From NCBI GenBank assembly GCA_030267565.1, contig BRXU01000012.1:742501-806500 (forward strand): a stretch of 64,000 bases of DNA, in the 5' to 3' direction. The translations under genes were made by a program, and so were the position numbers. Source of the stretch: Pleodorina starrii. Lineage: Eukaryota > Chlorophyta > Chlorophyceae > Chlamydomonadales > Volvocaceae. Below the pieces are notes generated by a model that saw only the letters and a list, made by a program, of their open reading frames with translations, did not search any database and had not been told where the DNA came from. The first letter of the stretch is position 1; each line of letters begins with the position of its first letter. Below are positions 24,554 through 35,800 of the stretch, piece by piece.

Positions 24554-27500
24554 ATGGATTCATATCCGTCGAGGTTTGTGCGATATTTTAAGCGGCTCGG
24601 GACCCATCTCGGCGCCCGGCAGTCAGGGCAGCCTGAGCTCACAGAGGGCGACGCCACAATAGACAACGGGCTTCACGTTGGAATAGTGGCCGAGCCAACA
24701 TCCGGTGCCCCGGAGTGGCCCGACGAAGGTCCGCGTTCGGTTAACATCTCAGCGGCACTTGCCAGCCGCTGCGATGTTGGAAGGGAGCTCCTGGAGCTAT
24801 GCGACTTCGATCCAGACCAGTTAACTCAGCCAGAAGCCCAAGCCCGCCTCGTGGAGAACGGCCCGGGCCCGGGCCCGGGCCCGGCCAAAGCCATCGATGC
24901 GCGCATCGACAGGGGCGCCCACGACATCACCGTGCCCTGCGTCCCCGGCGGCGTTCCAACGCACGGCATCACCATACTAAATGATTGGGCCCTCGAAACT
25001 GCGGCCGCTGTCGCCGACGGCCGCCCCGCCAGCGCTTGGCTCCCGGGATTCATTGTTCGGAATGTCGGCAGCCTGCCCGCTGCGGTGCGTGCTGCGGACT
25101 TTTTCGGCTGCCGGCCCTTCCTGGAGCTGATGCTGGAGGTGCAGCTGCTCCGGATAGCGCTGTTGGATAACGCGAAGCTGAGGGAAGCTGCGGTTGAGGG
25201 CAGGCTCCCCGCAGAGCGCGCCCTGCCAACCCTGCGCGAGGTGGATGCGCGTGATGTGACTAAGACATACTTTTTGTGGGGACAACTTGAGGATAACTTG
25301 AGGACAACTTGTCTTGTGTCTTGTGGGGGAAGCTGCGGCACCAGGCTCGGGGCGACGAAGGGCACCGCACGGAGAACCGCATATAGTCCTCCCCTCGGAC
25401 CCGGACCCGCCATGCCTTCACACGCCATGCCGCTGCTGGTGAACCGAACCAAACCCCAATCGACACCCTAAAACCCTAAAACCCTAAAAGCACTTTGATT
25501 GACACCGCAGGCCGACCTTCTGAGGCTCCCTTGCACGCTGGGGCCAACAGCAGCAGCAGCAGCAGCAGCAGCGCCGAACACGCACCGGATCGCCGGACCA
25601 CCTTCGCCGCCCAGCCGCAGTGGCACCGGCCATTCGAACCTCCGAGGTGCATCGGCACCGGCGGCGCCGGCGGCTGCCGGCGCAGCCAGCGACTTGAGCC
25701 ACCAGCTCGCAGGCGGGGCCGACTTGGACGACGCGTCCGTACAGGCCGAGTGGGACGAGCTGTACGGACTCGTGCTGGAACCGCTGGAACCCGGCCGAGA
25801 CCGCGGCGGCGGCGGCGGCGGATCTGGGATGGGGGCTGGGGCTGGGGCTGGGGCCGGGGCTGGGACAGGGCCGCGGCGCGGCGGTCGGGACGAGGCTGGT
25901 GGTGAGGTGGGTGGACGAGACTGGCGGTGGTTGACGGCCCGAGAGATGGAGTCGCTGGTGGGGCTGGCGGAGCGCAGCGGCCCGGTGGCGCAGCTGGGAG
26001 CCACCCGCTCGGACATAAGGTACGACGGTGCCGTACTGCCGTGGGAGCCGCTGTCATACACTCGTACCATTGCTGCGAACTTATCCCCTCTTCACGTCTT
26101 CGGACGCCCTGCTGCATCATGGCCGGAAGAGCCCACCGTCGGCTTCCCCCGTGCACGCACGCACTGCCCGCGACGGCCCTCCCCTGCCCGCCCCTCGGGC
26201 CCCAGGTGCTGCCTCTACCGGCTGGGAGTACGGCCCGTACTGCAGGAAAGCTGTACAAGAGAGCTCTGCGTGAGCAACAGCAAGGTGCCGTATCTGCAGG
26301 TGCCCCTGACCCAACCGTGGGGCCCGGGCCCGGATGGTTCCGGAGCCGAGGCTCACTACGAGGTACGACATGAAACACACACACACACACACACGCGCCC
26401 GCGGTTGTTCATGGGTTTCCGGTGGGGTTCCCCGGCCCCCCACTCGGAGCCTAGGGATGGTTGACATGCCGAATCATGCTGGGTCCCGAAGCCTGTTTAG
26501 GAAAGCCTGCACGCCATGGGTTGGGTCGCACTTCAGGGAGGGGTGTTTGTGTGTTTGGTAAGGGGGTTGTGTCTTCTATTGTGGGATCTGTGTTCAGAGC
26601 CCGTTACAACGCGCCGACAGGCCCACTGCTACCGACAGGATACAGGAGGCATGCGTTGGTGGCATGGTTTGTTCCGTACGGCGGGGGCGGGGGGGGAGGG
26701 GGGTAGCGGAACCTGCGGCACGTACGCACATACATACACGCATACGCATACACACACGTCTTCTTATCGTTTTCCCTTCCTTCTGTTCTGTGCTCTCTGG
26801 TCTCTACTACTAATCATGCCGCAATTCCCTCCGTGCCTGCTGTCGTATTACTGGTGTCGTACTATGGGTCGTGTATGTACGGATCAGGTGGCGGCTGTAA
26901 CAGTGCGCGCCGAGTCGCACGATCAGGTGTGTGCGCGACCCGCGGGTCATTTTACTGCACCGCACCGCACCTGACCATTGCCTGCAACTGCCATGAATGC
27001 TTTGCTTCTGCCATTTTGCCGAGGAGCGTGGAAATGAAAGCAGCATCTGATGCTCTACTAATTGTCGCTGCGACAAGCGAGCATTTGAAAGATCTTGCAC
27101 CATGCGCGTCCCCAAGTAGTGGGCCCTGCATCATGTGCACATCGCATCGCACGATTCGCATCACATCGCCCATTCCGTCCGTACCCCACTCTCTCCCCCT
27201 TCCTTCCCTCACTCCCTCCCTCACTCCCTCCCTCACTCCCGCCCGCCCTCCCGTCCTCCTGCAGGGCTGGAGCAGCTACCCGGAGAACCACAACACGTAC
27301 GACAACTCCTGGACCTGGGCCGAGCTGGTGCTGCGCCGCCCTGCCGCCGCCGCCGACGGCACGTCCGTGACGATGCGGCCTCCTCCCACCGCCGCCGCCG
27401 CCGCCGATGGCAGCGGCGGCGGTGGTGGCGGTGGCGGTGGCGGCGGCGGCGGCGAGCCGGTGCGCCTTTACACCAACCTTCACGCGGTGCAGCGATGGCA

Positions 27501-28023
27501 GGTTCATATGAAGGTCTTGGGGCCAGACAACCCGCTGGTGCGCGATCTCAATCAGCTGGTCTTTGGGCCGGAAGCTGCGGCAGAAGCGGCGACAGCGGCG
27601 GCGTCCGCTGCGGCGGCGCCTTCGACGCCGCCGCCGCCGCCAGCGGTGCCGGCTGCGCAGCAGCGGCGACAGGAGCCGCGGCAGCGGTGGTGGCCGGCGG
27701 GCCGGCGGGAGGAGGTGGAAGGGGCGGAGGAAGGGGCGGCGGCGGCGGCGGCGGCGGGTGGGTTTCGTTTGGAGATGCTGGTCTGTGCGTCGTTCCCAGG
27801 CTGGTCGCATTTCGTGCGCCGCGGTGAGGTCGCGGTGCACCTGCGGCCGGTGGGTTGCTGCAGCGGCGACGGTGATGGTGGCGGCGGCGGCGGCGGCGGC
27901 GTCGAAAGGGACGGACACCGGGGCCGGGATCGGTGCGGGGGCGGCGCTGCGGGCGCGGCGGCTGCGGCGGCTCTGCGGGCGGAATGCAGGCACCTGATGC
28001 TGTTCCCGCAGGGCGACCGGTGA
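24554..28023 (+). CDS. Uncharacterised 703-residue protein, possible Skp1/POZ-like segment
   Basis: Four exons: 24554-25240, 25511-26019, 26206-26362, 27265-28023 (703 codons plus stop; phases close). I do not recognise the family. Exon 1 has an acidic N-terminal half, then a segment whose order resembles the core of Skp1/BTB-POZ folds (VPCVPGGVP...ILNDW...SLPAAVRAADFFGCRPFLELM), where such proteins have a LAADYLxIxxLLxL element; this is a resemblance only. Exon 2 is low complexity, then DDASVQAEWDELYGLVLEPL and DWRWLTAREMESLVGLAERS. Exons 3-4 hold a Trp/Tyr-rich region (EAHYEGWSSYPENHNTY, SWTWAELVL, LHAVQRWQVHMKVLG, VCASFPGWSHFVRRGEVAVH) that could be a beta-sandwich like the FBA domain of F-box proteins. 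Gly and Ala homopolymers separate the blocks. Cytosolic or nuclear; no signal peptide seen. The exon 1/2 junction is the least certain. Confidence 0.65.
25466..25489. repeat. Interstitial telomere-type repeat (CCCTAAAA)3
   Basis: Three perfect CCCTAAAA units sit in intron 1 of the 703-residue gene, ending about 20 nt before the 3' splice site at 25509-25510, in the place where a branch point and pyrimidine tract would be expected. Confidence 0.9.
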
Positions 28024-29800
28024 AGCCGCTTTGTGTATGTATGACTTTCCTAATTTTGCATGATTTCTAGGAAGTCCAGGTCTTGGGTTCAAACCCTACA
28101 GTCCGCCGATGGTGGCGCCGCCTGTGACAGTTGGGGCCTCCTCGGCTGGTTGGTTTGGCGTTGGAAACAAGCATGGCGCGAGATTTTGTGTTGTTGGAGG
28201 TTTCAGGTGTTTACTTTGGGTTTGCTTGGGGTGGGTGGACGCGTGCAACGGCACAACGGCAACAACCAATCCACAACCGCCTATCAACGGAGGGAAGGAC
28301 GGCACAGGAGAAGAAGCTGCACGATCGGGCGAGTGGGGCGGTGCCGCGACACGGTGGGGTTGCGATACGTCACGCCTCGGCAAGAATGCATTGGGCCCAT
28401 CTGTTGTTGTCGTACAGTCGTACAGTTTCATTCAGGTGTGTCAGGCGGGGCGGGTATACCGTATTCCGGCATCGTCATGGAGAGACCAATGGCGGGCGGG
28501 AGGCCGAGCCACTTGGGGGGCAGTTGGCAGTTGGCCGGTGTGGGTGTGAAGGGACCGTCAAATGGAACGGCAACGACTCACCGCAGCAGCAGCAGCAGCA
28601 GCACAAAATGCCGCACCCGATCTTTACGCTGGACGTGGCTTTGCAACGACTAGATCAGGATCCAGGATCCGGGAGGCGCTGCCGTACGTTTCGGACGTCC
28701 ACAATATTAACTGAAAATTTTATATACAAATGTGATACTAGCTGTAACTTTCACATTTTCGCAAGGCCAACGCTGACACGCGGTTGGGCGCAGCAGGAAT
28801 GTATACCGGTACGAGCAACCCTTTGCCATGCTTGCCATGCTTGCCATGTCGGCGCCCGCACGTTCGGGAGCGCCCAACGATGCAAGTCGCCGCGTAAACA
28901 ATAGCGATGGTGGAAAGTGCATGGCATGCTCCGCCGCGCGCGGCAGGGGTTCGACCATGGGTTTCGTTTGCGGCGCGCGGCATCGGCCTGAGAGGGTCTG
29001 AGCGGGACAGGGTAGGTGCCCCGACGGGCGAAGCTGTCTACCTGACGGCTAGCTGCACAAAAAACCACTTCAATATTTTTGGGACCAGATAGGGATCGGT
29101 CCCTTTCTGGTTGCTGTGACAGCTGTTGATTCAGTTATGCAGCAACAGCTTGAGGCGAACAAAACGGCATTATCCAGCGGCGACTGCGTGTTCACAATAG
29201 TGCGCATTGAATTCATAAGTCATGTGTTCTCATACCATTTAGAATGGAAAAGGCATTATTTTATGTCCAACTCGTAGCGAATGCATGCTAAGCACGACGA
29301 CTCGTACGTGTTGTTATGGAACATACACTTATCACGTGTTGACTGTTGTTAGTGCCAATCCTCAGCATAAACATAAATATTTAGTTGAGTTGACGATATT
29401 TTCAGTACATCAATCGCGCGGGCCACCAAACGCCACTGACTCTGCCCTCCGAACGACACTGCTAACTTTTTACTGACGGATCGCTATCAATCTGCACCCA
29501 ACAGCACGTATCGAAATTTTAGTGAAATTATCACGCCTGCTAGGCATATTTGCAACCATTTATGCAACGAAGACGCGCACCTCACGTGCGTGTTTCCTAC
29601 ATACCATTTGGTGCGAATGCAAATGGGGACGGATAGCTAGATTATTAAAAAACGTGACCTCGTATTTCTGCCTTACAATTTGAGGTACGTACGCCCCACG
29701 TACTCATAGAATTTTCGCCCCGAGCTGCATGTCCTGCCTACGTACGCTAAATGGACAAATCCCCAGTAACGTGATCGCAGCCAAGCAACCGATCCTAGCT
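28024..29800. other. Intergenic; no gene seen
   Basis: The left part is the 3' flank of the 703-residue gene; a TGTAA occurs at 28743-28747, some 720 nt past the stop, which is far for a poly(A) signal. From about 28700 the DNA becomes AT-rich and unique-looking. The right end should hold the promoter of the matrix protein gene. A perfect B-box-like GGTTCAAACCC at about 28087-28097 has no partner structure of a tRNA. Confidence 0.5.
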
Positions 29801-32800
29801 ATGTCTCGACCGCAGCAGCTGCTGCGGCTGCGGCTACGGCTGCCGCAGCTGCGGACACTACTAGTGCTATATCTCATGGCGGCGCCTCCAACCATGGGGC
29901 AAGTGAGTGCCCTCCCTCCAGCTCCACCCTCGCCTCCGCCGCCGCCTCCACCACCTCCCTCCATCAACCTCGCCCTGGTCACTGCCAACAGGACAGCGTA
30001 CAGCACGTCACCAGTGCTGGACAACAACGTTGGCCTCTACGGGCCCCAGCTTGCCATCGACGGCATCATCCCAGCAGACGGCAGCTCCGAAAGCACCTTC
30101 ATGACCGCCGCAAATAATACGGTCCGCTGGTTCAGCATCGACTTTGGCGAGCTGGTCACGATCAACCGAATCGTGTACTACAACCGAAGGGACTGCTGCG
30201 GCGAGAACGTCGTGGGAATTAATGTTCGTTTTGGAGGAGCCAGAAGTACCACAGCTGACGCCGATGTAGTTACACAGAACCCGGTGGTCATATTTACTGG
30301 ACTGAACACCCGTAGCAGTACCGGAGCTGTGCTCACAGTAGACCTTGTCCCGCTGCCGACAGGCCGCTTCTTAAGCTTCCATACTGTTTTCGCATCTGCT
30401 ATCTACGTCGCAGAACTGGAAGCGTACGGCACGCCCGCAGGTGCGCAGCGGCGGGACATGCACGTACGGCAGCTACCTATCTAGCATCTTCGAAGACCAT
30501 TATTGCCTGGACACGCGCGCTGTAGCGAGCAGTCTTAGTTGCTGAAGGCCAATTGAGTTGTTTGTACATGTGTAGCTTAGGCTTTTATAGCCTAGCGCCG
30601 CACTGTCGTACTGTCGCACGGCTGCTACACACGCACACATGTAATAGTTATACACCAACCGGACAAGGACGATACCCTGCCCAGGAGCGAGTGCGACCGG
30701 AAATATCTATCCTTGGTGCTACATGCCTGCGGTGCTACATGCATGCATGCATGCATGTAGCACTACAGGCCGGATCATTTGCCAAGCTAGATAGCTACAA
30801 CTAACGTTATTGAATGCTGACTTTCGCTTCATTCCCGCACTCACGTAATTCCGCATGTCGTGCGCGTATCTTTGCACCCACGCACCGGACCACGCAGCCT
30901 GCACCCTGCAACTCCAATACGGGGCAGCGTATGGTGATGACTCGGCCGCCCTGGCCACCTCGACCCAGCCGGACGAGAGCGCTTGCTGCCAGGCCTGCTA
31001 TGTGAGATCCACCTGCCTCTATTGGGACTGGGAGCGCAGCACCGGCACCTGTCGCCTCAAGGGCGACCAGGGCGGCTCCATCCCGGCGGGGCAGCTCATC
31101 CCGGGATTCTGGCGGAACTCCGGTCGAGTGGCGGGAGGGAAGCGGGGTGAGTGTCAAGCAGGGTGGCTATGTTCCCGGACGTATATATACTGCAGTTACA
31201 TGATCGCATTATCATTGCATACATACGCCAACCAACACCATTGCTTGTTTAGGCTTCATCCCATCCATTCAGCAGTGGATAGTTCTAGATAGCCCGGCCC
31301 GCCATGGACGGATGCCGACACGCATCGATGCACGGGATTGTATGTTGCGTGGAGCGCGGCAAACTAAAAGAAATATGTGGAGTCCGATGAGTCCGATACA
31401 CTCGACATATTGAATAGTCAGAAACAATAATAAGACGGAGTTTGATTTGTCCGTGATGAGGAGAAAGATAGAGTTAACACGAATACATGCACGACGGAAA
31501 GTGTGTACACTGATACTCGCCCTGCATGCATGCTGTATGCATGCATGCTGTACGTACCCGCAATGAAATAGACAGCTGCTGCTAAAGGCGGGCGATCGAA
31601 GTAGCTCTTCCATCCCAGTAACGTCCGTTAGTTTCGCTCAACCATAACGTATCACGCATAACGTTGCGTATTAGGATTTATTAGCCATGCTCCCCTCGCT
31701 CGTCATCCTTCGACCCCACTGCTGAGTCGGTGAAGCGAGCCACGAAACCAACCCTACCTGCCATCACCCTACCCCCACTGCTTGGATGTGCAGGGGTGAG
31801 TTACATTAGTTCTCTTGGGTATTCTACAAGGAATATTTCAAGCGGCAACGCCCGCCCAATCTGGTCTACGCCCGACTTGTATACCCCAAACCAGCAAACG
31901 AACGTCCGGACCCTCTTTTACAAGGCGTTCTACACAGCACAGCCCATCATTAACGCTACCCTGTACATGATCGTCGATGATTTCGCCGAGGTCTGGCTGA
32001 ATGGACAAATGAATCCATCTCAACCGACGCAGTCGGGCAACAATATCGTATCGCTCAACCTGCAGGCAGGAGACAATCTGCTGGCCTTGTGGGTTACTCA
32101 GTTGGGGTCATTCGCTTACGTGCAGTGCACCTTGCTTGCACCCAATAGCAACACTAGTGTGCTGCTGCGGACAGATCACACCTGGGCCTGGGCGGCTGAA
32201 GCTCCCATCCCTCCACCTCCACCCCCCATACCTCCAGCACCCCCGCCACAACCCCCACCCCAGCCTCCCAGCCCTCCTCCATCGCCCCAGCCTCCCAGCC
32301 CCCCCCCCTCGCCCCAGCCTCCCAGCCCTCCTCCATCACCCCAGCCTCCCAGCCCTCCCCCTTCACCCCAGCCTCCCAGCCCTCCTCCTTCACCCCGGCC
32401 TCCCAGCCCTCACCCCTCGCCCCAGCCTCCCAGCCCTCCTCCCTCACCACAGCCTCCGAGCCCTCCTCCTTCACCCCGGCCTCCCAGTCCTCCTCCTTCA
32501 CCCCAGCCTCCCAGCCCTCCACCCTCACCCCAGCCTCCCCGCCCTCCCCCGTCACCCCACCCTCCCAGCCCTCCTCCTTCACCCCGGCCTCCGAGCCCTC
32601 CCCCTTCACCCCAGCCTCCCAGCCCTCCTCCTTCACCCCAGCCTCCCAGCCCTCCTCCCTCACCCCAGCCTCCCAGCCCTCCCCCTTCACCCCAGCCTCC
32701 CAGTCCTCCCCCATCACCCCAACCACCCAGCCCTCCTCCTTCACCCCGGCCTCCCAGTCCTCCTCCTTCACCCCAGCCTCCCAGCCCTCCTCCTTCACCC

Positions 32801-35800
32801 CAGCCTCCCAGCCCTCCGCCATCACCCCAGCCTCCCAGCCCTCCCCCTTCACCCCAGCCTCCCAGTCCACCCCCCTCACCCCAGCCTCCCAGCCCTCCTC
32901 CTTCTCCCCAGCCTCCCAGTCCTCCCCCATCACCCCAGCCTCCCAGCCCTCCTCCTTCACCCCAGCCTCCCAGCCCTCCTCCATCACCCCAGCCTCCCAG
33001 TCCTCCCCCATCACCACACCCTCCCAGCCCTCCCCCATCACCCCAGCCTCCAAGCCCTCCCCCCTCACCCCAGCCTCCCAGCCCTCCCCCCTCACCCGAG
33101 CCTCCCAGCCCTCCTCCTTCACCCCGGCCTCCCAGCCCTCACCCCTCGCCCCAGCCTCCCAGCCCTCCTCCCTCACCACAGCCTCCGAGCCCTCCTCCTT
33201 CACCCCTGCCTCCCAGTCCTCCTCCTTCACCCCAGCCTCCCAGCCCTCCTCCCTCACCACAGCCTCCGAGCCCTCCCCCTTCACCCCAACCTCCCAGCCC
33301 TCCTCCTTCACCCCAGCCTCCCAGCCCTCCCCCATCACCCCTGCCTCCCAGCCCTCCTCCATCACCCCAGCCTCCCAGTCCTCCCCCTTCACCCCAGCCT
33401 CCGAGCCCTCCACCTTCACCCCAGCCTCCAAGCCCTCCCCCTTCACCCCAACCTCCGAGCCCTCCTCCTTCACCCCTGCCTCCCAGCCCTCCCCCTTCAC
33501 CCCAGCCTCCCAGCCCTCCTCCTTCACCCCAGCCTCCCAGCCCTCCCCCATCACCCCAACCTCCAAGCCCTCCCCCTTCACCCCAGCCTCCCAGTCCACC
33601 CCCCTCACCCCAGCCTCCCAGCCCTCCTCCTTCTCCCCAGCCTCCCAGTCCTCCTCCTTCACCCCAGCCTCCCAGCCCTCCTCCTTCACCCCAGCCTCCC
33701 AGCCCTCCTCCATCACCCCAGCCTCCCAGTCCTCCCCCATCACCACACCCTCCCAGCCCTCCCCCATCACCCCAGCCTCCAAGCCCTCCCCCCTCACCCC
33801 AGCCACCCAGCCCACCCCCCTCACCCGGCCTCCCAGCCCTCCTCCTTCACCCCGGCCTCCCAGTCCACCCCCCTCTCCCCAGCCTCCCAGCCCTCCTCCC
33901 TCACCACAGCCTCCGAGCCCTCCTCCTTCACCCCTGCCTCCCAGTCCTCCTCCTTCACCCCAGCCTCCCAGTCCTCCCCCATCACCCCAGCCTCCCAGCC
34001 CTCCTCCGTCACCCCAGCCTCCCAGCCCTCCTCCATCACCCCAGCCTCCCAGTCCTCCCCCATCACCACACCCTCCCAGCCCTCCCCCATCACCCCAGCC
34101 TCCAAGCCCTCCCCCCTCACCCCAGCCTCCCAGCCCTCCCCCTTCACCCCAGCCTCCCAGCCCTCCTCCTTCACCCCGGCCTCCCAGCCCTCCCCCTTCA
34201 CCCCAGCCTCCCAGCCCACCCCCCTCACCCCAGCCTCCCAGCCCTCCCCCTTCACCCCAACCTCCCAGCCCTCCTCCTTCACCCCGGCCTCCCAGCCCTC
34301 CCCCTTCACCCCAACCTCCCAGCCCTCCTCCATCACCCCAGCCTCCCAGCCCTCCACCGTCACCCCAGCCTCCCAGCCCTCCCCCTTCACCCCACCCTCC
34401 CAGCCCTCCGCCTTCACCCCGGCCTCCCAGCCCTCCCCCTTCACCCCAGCCTCCCAGCCCTCCTCCATCACCCCAGCCTCCCAGCCCTCCTCCTTCTCCC
34501 CCGCCTCCCAGCCCTCCCCCCTCGCCCCTGCCTCCCAGCCCTCCTCCCTCACCACAGCCTCCGAGCCCTCCGCCTTCACCCCAGCCTCCCAGTCCTCCTC
34601 CTTCACCCCAGCCTCCAAGCCCTCCCCCCTCACCCCAGCCACCGCGCCCTGCCCCGTCACCACAGGCTGGCAGTCCACCTCCATCACCCCAGCCTCCCAG
34701 CCCTCCTCCTTCTCCCCAGCCTCCCAGTCCTCCCCCATCACCCCAGCCTCCCAGCCCTCCTCCTTCACCCCAGCCCCCCAGCCCTCCACCCTCACCCCAG
34801 CCTCCCAGTCCTCCCCCATCACCACACCCTCCCAGCCCTCCCCCATCACCCCAGCCTCCAAGCCCTCCCCCCTCACCCCAGCCTCCCAGCCCTCCCCCCT
34901 CACCCGAGCCTCCCAGCCCTCCTCCTTCACCCCGGCCTCCCAGCCCTCACCCCTCGCCCCAGCCTCCCAGCCCTCCTCCCTCACCACAGCCTCCGAGCCC
35001 TCCTCCTTCACCCCGGCCTCCCAGTCCTCCTCCTTCACCCCAGCCTCCCAGTCCTCCCCCCTCACCCCAACCTCCCAGCCCTCCTCCTTCACCCCGGCCT
35101 CCCAGCCCTCCCCCATCACCCCCGCCAACCAGCCCTCCTCCATCACCCCAGCCTCCGAGCCCTCCACCTTCACCCCCGCCTCCCAGCCCTCCACCTTCAC
35201 CCCAGCCTCCAAGCCCTCCGCCTTCACCCCAGCCTCCCAGCCCTCCTCCTTCACCCCGGCCTCCCAGCCCTCCCCCTTCACCCCAGCCTCCCAGCCCTCC
35301 TCCATCACCCCAGCCTCCCAGCCCTCCCCCTTCACCCAAGCCTCCCAGTCCTCCCCCTTCACCCCAGCCTCCCAGCCCTCCTCCTTCACCCCGGCCTCCC
35401 AGCCCTCCCCCTTCACCCCAGCCTCCCAGCCCTCCCCCCTCACCCCAGCCTCCAAGCCCTCCCCCTTCACCCCAACCTCCCAGCCCTCCTCCATCACCCC
35501 GGCCTCCCAGCTCTCCCCCTTCACCCCAGCCTCCCAGCCCTCCTCCATCACCCCAGCCTCCCAGCCCACCCCCCTCACCCAAGCCTCCCAGACCTCCCCC
35601 TTCACCCCAGCCTCCCGGCCCTCCTCCTTCACCCCGGCCTCCCAGCCCTCCCCCTTCACCCCAGCCTCCCAGCCCTCCTCCATCACCCCAACCTCCCAGC
35701 CCTCCTCCTTCACCCCTGCCTCCCAGCCCTCCTCCTTCACCCCAGCCTCCCAGCCCTCCTCCATCACCCCAGCCTCCCAGCCCTCCCCCTTCACCCCAGC

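Noticed and set aside
28060..28110. Possible tRNA gene around GGTTCAAACCC
   Set aside because: The T-arm pairs for only four base pairs, no D-arm or anticodon arm lies upstream and the 3' acceptor-like AGTCCGC has no partner.
33824..33826. Programmed ribosomal frameshift in the matrix gene
   Set aside because: No slippery heptamer plus stem-loop signal stands out from the repeat background; a one-base loss or assembly error is simpler.
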